A stretch of DNA of 64,000 nt from Actinopolymorpha rutila (GTDB lineage: Bacteria > Actinomycetota > Actinomycetes > Propionibacteriales > Actinopolymorphaceae). A program made the position numbers and the translations under genes. Positions within the stretch are counted from its first letter, which is position 1, and every line of letters begins with the position of its first letter. Below are positions 52,970-62,340 of the stretch, one piece after another. The notes below the pieces were generated by a model. The model did no database searches. It had not been told where the DNA came from and saw only the letters and a program-made list of their open reading frames with translations. Where the stretch lies: assembly GCF_013407855.1 (NCBI RefSeq), contig NZ_JACBZH010000001.1, positions 3,596,001-3,660,000 on the forward strand, written 5' to 3'.

Positions 52970-54076
52970 ATGACCGGCCCAGAAACCCGCCGTACGACCC
53001 ACCCGAACGGCCCGGCCACTCTGATCCGGCCGATGACCCAGCCGGCCCGCTCCGCCCGTTCCATCTGGTTCGCCCGTCCGCGTGGACTCCTGCTGGCCGC
53101 CGTCGTCGTCCTGGCCCTGGCCGGGTGCGCCGGCCAGGGCGCCGAGCGTGCGTCAAGCGGTGGGTCGGCGGGTGGTGCGTCGGCGAGCAAGGCGGATCCC
53201 GCCGTCGCACCGAACTCCGCCGGGCAGGCGGACGAAAGAGCCGCCGCCGAACCCGGCGCGAAGGCCGGCGGCGCCAAGGCGCAACCGGCCGGGGTGGAGC
53301 TGAGCGAGCTCCGCCGGTCCATCGTCCGGACCGCCACCCTGGGTATCCGTACCAAGGACGCACGGGCAGCGGCCCGCCGCGCCGCCTCCCTCGCCGAGGG
53401 AGCGGGTGGGTACGTCGCAAGCCAGGAGAGCAACTCCGACGAGGTCGTGCCCGGGTCGGACAGCCCGGGCAACTCGAACACGTCGAAGGCGTCGGCTACC
53501 GGGGTCAGCCTGGTGCTGCGAGTGCCCGTAGCGGACTTCGACCGGGTCGTCAGCGCGCTCCGCGAACTGGGCACCGTACGCACCGACTCCCAGCAGGCCA
53601 CCGACGTCACCGACCAGGTGGTCGACGTGGGCAGCCGGGTGAAGAGCCAGCAGCGGAGCATCGACCGGTTGCGCACGCTGCTCGGTCAGGCGAAGACCGT
53701 CGGTGAGGTGATGCAGGTGGAGACCGAGCTCGCCTCTCGCGAAGCCGAGCTGGAGTCGCTGCAGGCGCGGGCCGCGGCCCTCGACGGCCAGGCCACCCTG
53801 GCGACGATCCGGGTCGACCTCGAGACCCCGCCGGCGGCGGGCACCGGCGAATCCGAGCACGCGGGGACCGGCTTCCTCGCCGGGCTGCGTTCGGGCTGGT
53901 CGGCATTCGCCGCCACCGGGCAGGCGGTGCTGACCGCGCTCGGCGCGGCGACGCCGTTCCTCGTCGTCCTCGGCCTGTGCCTCCTGGTCGGCGTACCCCT
54001 GCGGCGCCGGCTGCGGGCAAGGTCCACCCGCCCGGCCGCGCCGGTGGAGCCGACGCCTCCGCCGGCCGGCTCGTAA
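52970..54076 (+). CDS. DUF4349 lipoprotein
   Basis: 368 residues. A signal peptide ends in the lipobox LALAGC (Cys53), preceded by an unusually long n-region; an ATG at 53033 would give a more normal signal. A Ser/Ala/Gly-rich linker leads to the DUF4349 domain (about 118-290) with a coiled coil (VDVGSRVKSQQRSIDRLRTLL) and a C-terminal membrane segment (about 325-345). The role is unknown; related YlxW-like proteins sit in the envelope. The ATG has GGAGG 6 nt upstream. It lies on the opposite strand between hemE and hemY. Confidence 0.86.
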   Translation: MTGPETRRTTHPNGPATLIRPMTQPARSARSIWFARPRGLLLAAVVVLALAGCAGQGAERASSGGSAGGASASKADPAVAPNSAGQADERAAAEPGAKAGGAKAQPAGVELSELRRSIVRTATLGIRTKDARAAARRAASLAEGAGGYVASQESNSDEVVPGSDSPGNSNTSKASATGVSLVLRVPVADFDRVVSALRELGTVRTDSQQATDVTDQVVDVGSRVKSQQRSIDRLRTLLGQAKTVGEVMQVETELASREAELESLQARAAALDGQATLATIRVDLETPPAAGTGESEHAGTGFLAGLRSGWSAFAATGQAVLTALGAATPFLVVLGLCLLVGVPLRRRLRARSTRPAAPVEPTPPPAGS

Positions 54077-54118
54077 GGGACGTGTCCTGAGCGGTGATCC
54101 GGCGGCGGCCGGCGGCGC

Positions 54119-55192
54119 TCAGCCGCGGGCGGACTCGGTGTGCACGAAGTCGACCAGCCGGGCCAGGACGTCCGGGTCGGTCTTGGGCAGGACGCCGTGC
54201 CCGAGGTTGAAGATGTGCCCGGGTGCCTTCTGCCCGGCGGTCAGGATGTCGGCCGCCTTCTCCGCGACGATCTCCCACGGCGCGAACACCAGCGACGGGT
54301 CGAGGTTGCCCTGGACCGGCCGGCCGTCGACCCGGTCGATGCCGGCGGCCAGTGGCACCCGCCAGTCGACCCCCACGACGTCCGCCCCGGCCGCCGCCAT
54401 CGCGCCCAGCAGCTCGCCGGTGCCCACGCCGAAGTGGATGCGGGGTACGCCGAGGGTGCCCACCTCCGCCAGCACGGCCTCGGAGTGCGGCCGGACGAAG
54501 CGGTCATAGTCGTCGGGGGCCAGGCTGCCCGCCCAGGAGTCGAACAACTGCACCGCGGACGCGCCCGCCTCGACCTGGATGCGCAGGAAGCCCGCCGCGA
54601 TCCTCGCCAGCCGTCCGAGCAGCTCGTGCCAGACCTCCGGCCGGCCGTACATCAGCGCCTTCGTCGCGGCGTGGTCCTTGCTGGGGCCGCCCTCCACGAG
54701 GTAGGACGCCAGCGTGAACGGCGCGCCGGCGAACCCGATCAGCGGCGTGCCGCCAAGCTCGGCGGTGAGCCCACGGACCGACTCGGTGACGTACGGAACG
54801 TCGCCGGGCTCGATCGGCCGCAGCGGCGCCAGGTCGGCGAGCGAGCGCATGGGTTCGGCGACCACCGGCCCGACCCCCGGCACGATGTCGAGGTCCACGC
54901 CGATCGCCTTCAGCGGCACCATGATGTCGGAGTAGAAGATCGCCGCGTCCACGCCGTAACGGCGGACCGGCTGCATGGTGATTTCCACCACCTGCTCGGG
55001 CCGGGTGCACGACTCGAGCATCGGGGTGCCCTCGCGCAACGCGCGGTACTCAGGCAGGGAACGCCCCGCCTGGCGCATGAACCACACCGGGGTGTGCGGG
55101 ACAGGCTCGCCACGGCAGGCGCGCAGGAACGCCGAGTCCGCGAGGTCGGCGCTCGTTGGTGTGGGGCTGGTCCGTACGGTGCTGGTGTCCAC
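54119..55192 (-). CDS. hemE: uroporphyrinogen decarboxylase
   Basis: 357 residues. [16 protein letters not shown] is the substrate-binding signature with the key Arg residues; FYSDIMVPL holds the catalytic Asp and [13 protein letters not shown] and [14 protein letters not shown] are further active-site loops. It forms coproporphyrinogen III. The GTG at 55192 has TACGCT 8 nt upstream and no ribosome site; a longer frame to 55438 would overlap the divergent DUF3000 gene. Confidence 0.95.
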   Translation of the reverse strand: MDTSTVRTSPTPTSADLADSAFLRACRGEPVPHTPVWFMRQAGRSLPEYRALREGTPMLESCTRPEQVVEITMQPVRRYGVDAAIFYSDIMVPLKAIGVDLDIVPGVGPVVAEPMRSLADLAPLRPIEPGDVPYVTESVRGLTAELGGTPLIGFAGAPFTLASYLVEGGPSKDHAATKALMYGRPEVWHELLGRLARIAAGFLRIQVEAGASAVQLFDSWAGSLAPDDYDRFVRPHSEAVLAEVGTLGVPRIHFGVGTGELLGAMAAAGADVVGVDWRVPLAAGIDRVDGRPVQGNLDPSLVFAPWEIVAEKAADILTAGQKAPGHIFNLGHGVLPKTDPDVLARLVDFVHTESARG

Positions 55193-55200
55193 AGTTTCGA

Positions 55201-55206
55201 AGCGTA
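55201..55206 (-). promoter_or_regulatory. -10 element of hemE
   Basis: TACGCT on the minus strand, 8 nt before the GTG at 55192. Confidence 0.55.
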
Positions 55207-55352
55207 GGCCGTCGCTGCGACAGGCCGGACGGCGCCGCCGCTGCGCCGTACTCCCCCGCGAAGAAGTGGTTCGCACGTTTCTTTCAGGACATGTCCCTTT
55301 ATCGCCGGGATTCTCGGCGCGTCGGTCCCCAGCGCGTGGGGGTGGGCCGACG

Positions 55353-55358
55353 TAGGCT
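55353..55358 (+). promoter_or_regulatory. -10 element of the DUF3000 gene (leaderless)
   Basis: TAGGCT, 7 nt before the GTG at 55366. Confidence 0.62.
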
Positions 55359-55365
55359 CTCCCGC

Positions 55366-55950
55366 GTGGCTGCGCGTACGGATTCGAACGCCCCGCCCGA
55401 GATTTTCCAACGGGCGCTGAGCGAGATACGTGCCGCACCCTTCCGGCCCGAGATCATTGCCGAGGAGGTGCCGGCACCTCAGCGAGTCGCGCCCTTCGCA
55501 GCCGCGATCAGCGCCGATGTCGTGGTGGACGACCTGGATCTGGCCAGCGGCCGGCTCGTTCTGCTCCACCACCCCGAGGGCCACGACGCCTGGAACGGTA
55601 CCTTCCGGTGTGTGGCGTACGTCCGCGCGGAGATCGAGGCCGAGATGGTCACCGACCCACTCCTGGGCGGCGTCGGGTGGTCCTGGCTGGTGGAGGCGCT
55701 CGACGCCGAGGATGCCGACTTCACCGCGCCCAGCGGCACCGTCACCCGAGTCGCCTCGGAAAGCTTCGGCGGGATGGCCGACGAGCCGGCGCGTGCCGAG
55801 CTGGAGATCCGAGCCTCCTGGACACCCGTGGACGACGCTCTCGGCCGGCACGCGCTCGCCTGGGGCCGACTGCTGTGCACCTCGGCCGGCCTGCCGACGG
55901 TCCCGGCCGGTGTCGTCCCCATCCCCGGCCGGCGGGTGAGGAGCCGGTGA
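55366..55950 (+). CDS. DUF3000 family protein
   Basis: 194 residues of a family restricted to actinobacteria and found beside hemE and rnd. [29 protein letters not shown] and [10 protein letters not shown] are typical segments. No enzymatic motif is seen; function unknown. The leaderless GTG start is supported by TAGGCT 7 nt upstream. Its stop codon overlaps the rnd start (GTGA), so the two proteins are made together. Confidence 0.88.
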   Translation: MAARTDSNAPPEIFQRALSEIRAAPFRPEIIAEEVPAPQRVAPFAAAISADVVVDDLDLASGRLVLLHHPEGHDAWNGTFRCVAYVRAEIEAEMVTDPLLGGVGWSWLVEALDAEDADFTAPSGTVTRVASESFGGMADEPARAELEIRASWTPVDDALGRHALAWGRLLCTSAGLPTVPAGVVPIPGRRVRSR

Positions 55951-57194
55951 CAGACCAGGCCCCCTCGTTCGGACCCGCGAAGGGTGCACCTGTTCCGCTG
56001 CTGAAGCCCCATGACGGACTGCCACCGGTCGTCGACGGTCCGGAGGCGCTCGCCGCCACCGTGGAGGCGTTCGCCGCCGGGTACGGACCGGTCGCCGTGG
56101 ACGCCGAGCGGGCCTCCGGCTACCGCTACTCCCACCGTGCCTACCTCGTTCAGCTTCGCCGCGCGGGCTCGGGCACCGCGCTGATCGACCCCGTTCGCTG
56201 CCCGGACCTGGGCGACCTCGACGCGGCCCTCGCCGACACCGAGTGGGTTCTGCACGCGGCCAGCCAGGACCTCCCCTGCCTGGCCGAGCTGGGCTTCCGG
56301 CCACGCACGCTGTTCGACACCGAACTCGCCGGCCGGCTGCTGTCCTACCCCAAGGTCGGTCTGGGCGCGCTGGTCGAGGAGCTGCTCGGCTTCACGCTGG
56401 AGAAGGGCCACTCCGCGGTCGACTGGTCGACCCGGCCGCTGCCCGAACCCTGGCTGGTCTACGCCGCTCTGGACGTCGAACTCCTGGTGGAGCTGCGCGA
56501 CGTGCTGGCCGACGCGCTGGACTCGGCCGGCAAGCTCGAGTGGGCCACGCAGGAGTTCGACGCGCTCGTCGGCCACGAGCCGCGGGAGACCCGCCGCGAC
56601 CCGTGGCGGCGAACCTCCGGCATCCACCGGATCCGCAACCGCCGTGACCTGGCGTACGTCCGCGCGTTGTGGACGGCGCGCGACGAGACCGCCCGCCGGC
56701 GCGACATCTCCCCCGGTCGGGTGCTGAGCGACCTCGCCATCATCACGGCGGCGAGCACCAAGCCGACCAGCCGCGCCCAACTGGCAGCGCTTGGGCCGTT
56801 CGAGAACCGCGCCGCCCGCCGTGACCTCGACCTGTGGTGGTCGGCGGTGCGGCGTGCTCGCGAACTGGACGACGAGGAACTGCCCGAGCACACCATGCCC
56901 TACGACGGACCGCCGCCGGCCCGCGCGTGGGCCGACCGGGACCCGTCCGCGGCCGCGCGGCTGGCCGCCTGCCGGACGAGCCTGCACGCGATCGCCGACC
57001 AGTGCGAGTTGCCGGTGGAGAACCTCCTCGCACCCGACTCCGTACGCCGGCTCGCCTGGGATCCGCCCGCCGAACCCACGGCGGAGGCGGTGGCCCAGGC
57101 GTTGCGCGAGCGGAGCGCACGCGACTGGCAGGTCGAGCTCACCGCGGGCGCACTGGCGCTGGCGCTCGCCGACCACCTGCTCGACCCAGCCTGA
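55947..57194 (+). CDS. rnd: ribonuclease D
   Basis: 415 residues. A DEDD exonuclease domain (about 35-210) with VAVDAERASGYRYSHRAYLVQL (first Asp and Glu), LHAASQDLPCLAELG (second Asp) and YAALDVELLVEL (last Asp, DEDDy type) precedes an HRDC domain (about 235-310) and a C-terminal helical region. RNase D trims the 3' ends of tRNA and other stable RNA. The GTG at 55947 overlaps the DUF3000 stop and has GAGGAG 4 nt upstream. Confidence 0.92.
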   Translation: MTDQAPSFGPAKGAPVPLLKPHDGLPPVVDGPEALAATVEAFAAGYGPVAVDAERASGYRYSHRAYLVQLRRAGSGTALIDPVRCPDLGDLDAALADTEWVLHAASQDLPCLAELGFRPRTLFDTELAGRLLSYPKVGLGALVEELLGFTLEKGHSAVDWSTRPLPEPWLVYAALDVELLVELRDVLADALDSAGKLEWATQEFDALVGHEPRETRRDPWRRTSGIHRIRNRRDLAYVRALWTARDETARRRDISPGRVLSDLAIITAASTKPTSRAQLAALGPFENRAARRDLDLWWSAVRRARELDDEELPEHTMPYDGPPPARAWADRDPSAAARLAACRTSLHAIADQCELPVENLLAPDSVRRLAWDPPAEPTAEAVAQALRERSARDWQVELTAGALALALADHLLDPA

Positions 57195-57270
57195 CCCCGC
57201 CCTACCTCCCGGCACGACCCACCTGACCACCGGCACGACGCGGCGGCCGCGGCCTGTCGGCGCGGGCTTC

Positions 57271-57276
57271 TATGCT
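57271..57276 (+). promoter_or_regulatory. -10 element of the alkD-like gene (leaderless)
   Basis: TATGCT, 7 nt before the GTG at 57284. The ATG inside this element would itself be an in-frame start, but it cannot be on a transcript that starts from it. Confidence 0.6.
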
Positions 57277-57283
57277 CCGCGAC

Positions 57284-58066
57284 GTGAACCCAGCGTCGTC
57301 GAAGACCCGAGCGCAGACGTCCGGTAGGCCCGAACCCGACCGGCGCCTGGTCGAGGCCGTGCGCGCGGGCCTGGCCGCGGCCGGTGACCCCGAGCGCGCG
57401 GAGCGGATGCAGGCGTACATGAAGTCGGCGATGCCGTTCCGGGGCGTGCCGGCGCCGGCCCTGAAGCAGGTCTGCCGAGAGGTGCTGCCCGAGCATCCCG
57501 TCGGGGACCGGGCCTCCTGGGCGGCCACCGTCCGCACCCTGTGGGACGACGCGGCGTTCCGCGAGGAGCGCTACGCCGCGCTGGCCCTGACCGGGCACCG
57601 CGCCTACCGCCGCTGGCAGGACACCGGCACGCTGGCTCTCTACGAGCATCTCGCGGTGACCGGCGCCTGGTGGGACTACGTCGACGAGATCGCCGCCAAC
57701 CGCGTCGGCCCGATCCTGGCCGGTGATCCCGCGGCCGTCGCTCCGGTCCTGCTCGACTGGGCGGCAGGTGAGGACATCTGGCTGCGCCGGGTCGCGATCC
57801 TGGCTCAGCTGAAGGCGAAGGGCACCACCGACACGGCCCTACTGCGGGCATGCCTGAGCCCGAGCCTGGGCCAGTCGGAGTTCTTTCTGCGCAAGGCGAT
57901 CGGGTGGGCGCTGCGCGAGTATGCCCGGACCGACCCCACCTGGGTGCTTGCCTACGTCGCCGAGCAGGAGGACCGGCTCGCCCCGCTTTCGCGCCGGGAG
58001 GCACTGAAGCACCTTCCTTCCCAAGACGTGAACAGCTCGGGCGGCGGCGCGGAACGCAGGAGTTGA
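57284..58066 (+). CDS. AlkD-type DNA alkylation repair protein
   Basis: 260 residues of HEAT-like helices. MKSAMPFRGVPAPALKQVCRE at the start, WWDYVDEIAAN (Trp and Asp of the active cleft) and SEFFLRKAIGWALREYARTDP are AlkD motifs. AlkD removes bulky or cationic alkylated purines without base flipping. The GTG start was chosen because a TATGCT -10 lies exactly 7 nt upstream. It follows rnd by 89 nt but appears to have its own promoter. Confidence 0.9.
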   Translation: MNPASSKTRAQTSGRPEPDRRLVEAVRAGLAAAGDPERAERMQAYMKSAMPFRGVPAPALKQVCREVLPEHPVGDRASWAATVRTLWDDAAFREERYAALALTGHRAYRRWQDTGTLALYEHLAVTGAWWDYVDEIAANRVGPILAGDPAAVAPVLLDWAAGEDIWLRRVAILAQLKAKGTTDTALLRACLSPSLGQSEFFLRKAIGWALREYARTDPTWVLAYVAEQEDRLAPLSRREALKHLPSQDVNSSGGGAERRS

Positions 58067-58086
58067 CCCGGATGCCGCGCGTTCTT

Positions 58087-58102
58087 GTTACCAGTGAGTA
58101 GC
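58087..58102. promoter_or_regulatory. candidate TetR-type operator before fadA
   Basis: GTTAC-CAGTGA-GTAGC, an inverted repeat with one mismatch, about 115 nt before fadA. It resembles the TTAC-N-GTAA sites of fatty-acid regulators in actinobacteria; the assignment is tentative. A 12-bp direct repeat follows at 58151-58162 and 58167-58178. Confidence 0.45.
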
Positions 58103-58217
58103 ATCAGAGTTGTCAGGCATCCGCGCCGGCAGTCCAGCGAGCCGGCCCGCCAGGCAACCCAGCAGGCAGGCAACCCAGTCAGGCACCCCCCGACGGTCCG
58201 ACGACGAGGAGAGCGAC

Positions 58218-59414
58218 GTGCCCCGTGAGCTCCGTGACGTGGTCTTCGTGGACGGCGTCCGTACGCCGTTCGGCAAGGCGGGCGGCATGTACGCCGAGAC
58301 CCGCGCCGACGACCTGGTGATCAAGTGCATCCGCGAGCTGCTGCGCCGCAACGCGAGCCTGCCCGCCGAGCGGGTCGACGACGTCGCCATCGCCGCCACC
58401 ACCCAGACCGGTGACCAGGGCCTGACCATCGGGCGTACCGCCGCCCTGCTGGCCGGGCTGCCCAAGACCGTTCCCGGCTTCGCGGTCGACCGGATGTGCG
58501 CGGGCGCGATGACCGCGGTGACCACCACCGCGTCCGGCATCGCCTTCGGCGCCTACGACGTCGTGATCGCCGGCGGGGTCGAGCACATGGGCCACCACCC
58601 GATGGGCGAGGGAGTCGACCCCAACCCGCGGATCATCTCCGAGAAGCTGGTCGACCCGTCCGCGCTGGTGATGGGCCAGACGGCGGAGAACCTCCACGAC
58701 CGCTTCCCCGGCATCACCAAGGAACGCGCCGACGCCTACGCCGCGGCCAGCCAGCGCAAGCTGGCCAAGGCGTACGCCGACAACACCATCCAGCCCGACC
58801 TCGTGCCGATCGCGACACGCAGCAGCGAGGAGGGCTGGGGTCTGGCCACGGTCGACGAGCCGCCCCGCCCGGACACCACCGTCGAGGGGCTCGCCCAGCT
58901 GCGCACGCCGTTCCGTCCGCACGGCCGGGTGACGGCGGGCAACGCCGCCGGCCTCAACGACGGCGCCACCGCCTGCCTGCTGGCCTCGGAGGAGACCGCG
59001 AAGGAACTGGGCCTGACGCCGAAGATGCGGCTGGTCGCCTACTCCTTCGTGGGTGTGGAGCCGGAGGTGATGGGCGAGGGGCCCATCCCCGCCACCGAGA
59101 AGGTCCTCGCCCAGGCCGGCATGACGATGGACGACATCGGACTGATCGAGATCAACGAGGCGTTCGCCGTACAGGTGCTGGCGTTCTGTGACCACTTCGG
59201 CCTGCGTGAGGACGACCCGCGGCTCAACCCCTACGGCGGCGCGATCGCGGTCGGGCATCCGCTGGCATCCAGCGGGGTGCGGCTGATGCTGCAGCTGGCC
59301 AGGGAGTTCGAGGACCGTTCGGACGTGCGCTACGGCCTGACCACGCTGTGCGTCGGCATCGGCATGGGCGGCAGCGTCATCTGGGAGAACCCCCACTGGC
59401 AGGGCGCCGCGTGA
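58218..59414 (+). CDS. fadA: acetyl-CoA acyltransferase (thiolase)
   Basis: 398 residues. The acyl-accepting Cys is in VDRMCAGAM, the second-half residues are EINEAFAVQ and AVGHPLASSG (His), and LCVGIGMGGSVIWE near the end holds the last catalytic Cys. It performs the thiolytic step of beta-oxidation, with the FadB gene directly after. The GTG at 58218 has GAGGAGAG 5 nt upstream. Confidence 0.95.
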   Translation: MPRELRDVVFVDGVRTPFGKAGGMYAETRADDLVIKCIRELLRRNASLPAERVDDVAIAATTQTGDQGLTIGRTAALLAGLPKTVPGFAVDRMCAGAMTAVTTTASGIAFGAYDVVIAGGVEHMGHHPMGEGVDPNPRIISEKLVDPSALVMGQTAENLHDRFPGITKERADAYAAASQRKLAKAYADNTIQPDLVPIATRSSEEGWGLATVDEPPRPDTTVEGLAQLRTPFRPHGRVTAGNAAGLNDGATACLLASEETAKELGLTPKMRLVAYSFVGVEPEVMGEGPIPATEKVLAQAGMTMDDIGLIEINEAFAVQVLAFCDHFGLREDDPRLNPYGGAIAVGHPLASSGVRLMLQLAREFEDRSDVRYGLTTLCVGIGMGGSVIWENPHWQGAA

Positions 59415-59449
59415 GCGGGCACCACGACCGAAGCGCTTCAGGAGGCACC

Positions 59450-61570
59450 GTGACCAGCCCGACCACCCTGACCCGAGACTTCGCCGACGTCTTCCCCGAC
59501 GAGGTGGTAACGCACGCGCACGTACGTGACGTCGACCTTCCGTACGGCGCCGGAACGATGGCGTTGATCACCCTCGACAACGGCCTCGACCACACCCGGC
59601 CCAACTCGTTCGGGCCGAAGGGGCTGGCCGAGCTGGACGCGGCCATCGAGTCCGCCCTCGCCCGCGAGGACGTCGCGGCGGTCGGCATCACCGGCAAGCC
59701 GTTCATCCTCGCCGCCGGCGCCGACATCAGCGGCATGCCCCGGATCACCCGGCACGAGCAGGCCAAGGAGATCGCGCGGTACGGACACGAGGTGTTCGGC
59801 AAGCTCGACGACGGCCGCAAGCCGTCGTTCGGGTTCGTCAACGGCCTGGCCATCGGCGGCGGACTGGAGGTAGCACTCAACTGCACCTACCGCACGGTCA
59901 TCGCCACCGCGCCGGCGGTGGCGTTCAGCGAGTGCTTCCTCGGCATCCTGCCCGGCTGGGGCGGCACCTGGCTGCTGCCCAACCTCGTCGGCGCCGACCG
60001 CGCGGTGAAGGTGATCGTCGAGAACGCCCTGAACAACAACCGCATGCTGCGTGGGCCGCAGGTGCAGCCGCTCGGCATCGCCGACGCGACGTTCGAGGGC
60101 GCCGACTTCCTGGAACGCTCCCTCGACTGGGCCGGGCAGGTGCTCACCGGACGGACTCAGGTGGAGCGGGCGCCGGTGGACCGCGGCGAAGCGTGGGACG
60201 CGGCCGTGGCCCGTGGCCGCGCGTTCGTCGATGCCAAGCTGCACGGCGCCGCACCGGCGGCACAGCGCGCGCTGGACATCATCGCGGCGGCGAAGACCTG
60301 TTCCAAGGAAGAGGGTTTCGCCCTGGAGAACGACGCCCTGGCCGACCTGCTGATGAGCGAGGAGCTCCGGTCGGGGCTGTATGCGTTCGACCTGGTGCAG
60401 CGGCGGGCGAAGAAGCCCGTCGGTGTCCCCGACAAGTCGCTGGCCCGGCCGGTGACGAAGGTCGGCATCGTCGGGGCGGGACTGATGGCCGGCCAGTTGG
60501 CGTTGCTGTTCGCCCGCCGGCTGCTGGTCCCCGTGGTGCTCACCGACATCGACGACGAGCGGGTCGAGAAGGGCCTGTCGTACGTCCGCGGCGAGGTGGA
60601 CAAGCTGGCCGCCAAGGGCCGGGTGAGCGGTGACCAGGCCAACCGGATCAAGGCACTGGTCACCGGATCCACCGACAAGAACGTCTACGCCGACTGCGAC
60701 TTCGTGCTCGAGGCCGTCTTCGAGGAGATGAAGGTCAAGCAGCAGGTCTTCGCCGAGCTGGAGGGGATCGTCTCCCCCGAGTGCGTGCTGGCCACCAACA
60801 CCTCGTCGTTGTCGGTCACCACGATGGCGAGCAAGCTGGCCCATCCCGAACGCGTGGTGGGATTCCACTTCTTCAACCCGGTGGCGATCCTGCCGCTTCT
60901 GGAGGTCGTCCGCGGACAGCGCACCGACGACGCCGGCCTGGCCACGGCGTTCGCCACCGCCAAGGGCCTGAAGAAGAACGCGATCCTGGTCAAGGACGCG
61001 CCGGCGTTCGTCGTCAACCGCATCCTGACAAGGTTCATGGGCGAGGTCACCCGCTGCGTCGACGAGGGAACGCCGGTAGAGGTAGCGGACCACGCGGTGC
61101 TCCCGCTCGGCCTGCCGATGACGCCGTTCGTCCTGCTGCAACTTGTCGGGCCGGCTGTTGGCCTGCACGTCGCCGAGACGCTGCACGAGGCGTTCCCCGA
61201 CCGGTTCTACGTCTCCCCCAACCTGCAGCGGCTGGTCGCGGCGAACAAACCCGGCCTGTGGTCGTGGGACGCCCAGGGCAAGCCGTTCCTCGACGACGAC
61301 ACCCGCGCCCTGCTGGAGCAGGGTGACCAGCCCTCCACCGCCGAGCAGGTGCGCGAGCGCGTGATGGCGGCGGTCGCCGACGAGGTACGCCGACTGCTGG
61401 ACGACGACGTGGTAGCCGACGCACCCGACGTCGACCTGGCGATGATCCTCGGCGCGGGCTGGCCGTTCCACCTGGGCGGCATCACGCCCTACCTCGACCG
61501 CAGCGGGATCGCCGAGCGAGTCACCGGGCGGCGGTTCCTGCCGGTCGGAGCCGCCAGTCTGCCGGGCTGA
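59450..61570 (+). CDS. fadB: fatty-acid oxidation multifunctional protein (enoyl-CoA hydratase / 3-hydroxyacyl-CoA dehydrogenase)
   Basis: 706 residues. The crotonase half (1-300) has ILAAGADISGMP and GLAIGGGLEVALNCTYR for the oxyanion hole and the catalytic Glu in FSECFLGILPGWGG. The dehydrogenase half (from about 335) has VGIVGAGLMAGQLALLFARR for NAD, ATNTSSLSVT, and the catalytic His in GFHFFNPV. With FadA it forms the beta-oxidation complex. The GTG at 59450 has GGAGG 4 nt upstream. Confidence 0.95.
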   Translation: MTSPTTLTRDFADVFPDEVVTHAHVRDVDLPYGAGTMALITLDNGLDHTRPNSFGPKGLAELDAAIESALAREDVAAVGITGKPFILAAGADISGMPRITRHEQAKEIARYGHEVFGKLDDGRKPSFGFVNGLAIGGGLEVALNCTYRTVIATAPAVAFSECFLGILPGWGGTWLLPNLVGADRAVKVIVENALNNNRMLRGPQVQPLGIADATFEGADFLERSLDWAGQVLTGRTQVERAPVDRGEAWDAAVARGRAFVDAKLHGAAPAAQRALDIIAAAKTCSKEEGFALENDALADLLMSEELRSGLYAFDLVQRRAKKPVGVPDKSLARPVTKVGIVGAGLMAGQLALLFARRLLVPVVLTDIDDERVEKGLSYVRGEVDKLAAKGRVSGDQANRIKALVTGSTDKNVYADCDFVLEAVFEEMKVKQQVFAELEGIVSPECVLATNTSSLSVTTMASKLAHPERVVGFHFFNPVAILPLLEVVRGQRTDDAGLATAFATAKGLKKNAILVKDAPAFVVNRILTRFMGEVTRCVDEGTPVEVADHAVLPLGLPMTPFVLLQLVGPAVGLHVAETLHEAFPDRFYVSPNLQRLVAANKPGLWSWDAQGKPFLDDDTRALLEQGDQPSTAEQVRERVMAAVADEVRRLLDDDVVADAPDVDLAMILGAGWPFHLGGITPYLDRSGIAERVTGRRFLPVGAASLPG

Positions 61571-61724
61571 CCGCCGTACGACTCGGCCGCCCGAACCGGT
61601 CGCACGACCTGACCGACCAGTCGACGAGACCCACGACACGAGGCGACGCGGGCCGCACCGATCGGTGTGACTCGCGCCGCCTTGCCGGTCCCGGGGCAGG
61701 ACTCCCTACGCCGCGGCGGTCCGC

Positions 61725-61730
61725 TACGGT
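61725..61730 (+). promoter_or_regulatory. -10 element of the VOC gene (leaderless)
   Basis: TACGGT, 6 nt before the GTG at 61737. Confidence 0.6.
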
Positions 61731-61736
61731 CCGAGC

Positions 61737-62123
61737 GTGCCGGACTTTCGAACCTCGCAGGTCATCCTGTTCAGCGAGGACGTTTCGCGGGCCGTGGCCT
61801 TCTACGCCGGCCTGGGATTTCGCGAGACGTTCCGTGTTCCCACCGACGGGGATCCAATCCACGTGGACCTGGTTCTCGACGGGTACCGGCTCGGGATCGC
61901 CGCTGTCTCGTCGGTGCGCGACGACCACGGACTCGACCCCGTTCCCAGCGGTCAGCGGGCGGCCGTCGTCCTGTGGACCGACGACACACCCGCCGCCCTC
62001 GCGCGGATCACCGCGACGGGAGCTCCGGTGATCGCCCGGCCACACGAGTGGCTCGGCCGGTTGCTGATCGCGTGGACCGCCGATCCCGACGGCAACCCGA
62101 TCCAGCTGGCCCAGCACCTCTGA
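61737..62123 (+). CDS. VOC/glyoxalase-like superfamily protein
   Basis: 128 residues with the two beta-alpha-beta-beta-beta units of vicinal-oxygen-chelate proteins (SEDVSRAVAFYAGLGFRETFR and LLIAWTADPDGNPIQLAQHL, the latter typical of the family end). Possible metal ligands are His42 region (PIHVDLV) and later acidic residues, but the full 2-His-1-Glu set is not certain. It could be a dioxygenase-like, resistance or binding protein. The leaderless GTG start is set by TACGGT 6 nt upstream. Confidence 0.83.
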   Translation: MPDFRTSQVILFSEDVSRAVAFYAGLGFRETFRVPTDGDPIHVDLVLDGYRLGIAAVSSVRDDHGLDPVPSGQRAAVVLWTDDTPAALARITATGAPVIARPHEWLGRLLIAWTADPDGNPIQLAQHL

Positions 62124-62127
62124 CCGC

Positions 62128-62145
62128 ATTCTTCCGCGGAAGAAT
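62128..62145. repeat. 18-bp palindrome, copy 1
   Basis: Perfect palindrome ATTCTTCCGCGGAAGAAT, 4 nt after the VOC stop codon. Confidence 0.9.
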
Positions 62146-62220
62146 CGTGGCTGGCCGAGGACGCGCGGCCGACTGACTGCCCGAGGCAGACAGAGCGCGG
62201 AGCCGCGCCGGGCTCCAGGG

Positions 62221-62238
62221 ATTCTTCTGCGGAAGAAT
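62221..62238. repeat. 18-bp palindrome, copy 2
   Basis: ATTCTTCTGCGGAAGAAT, equal to copy 1 except one base, 93 bp downstream. A related inverted pair GTCTTC/GAAGAC follows at 62293-62316. The 217-bp gap between the convergent VOC and APC genes holds no gene. Confidence 0.9.
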
Positions 62239-62340
62239 TGACGGGCCGGGCGTAGTGCAGAGGTACCCGCACGACGCCCGGCCGACGACAGCGTCTTCCG
62301 CGCTCTGGTCGAAGACAGCCCCGCTCGAAGGCAGCCGAAG

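Noticed and set aside
57272..57283. ATG at 57272 as start of the alkD-like gene
   Set aside because: It lies inside the TATGCT -10 element. The in-frame GTG at 57284 is at the leaderless distance.
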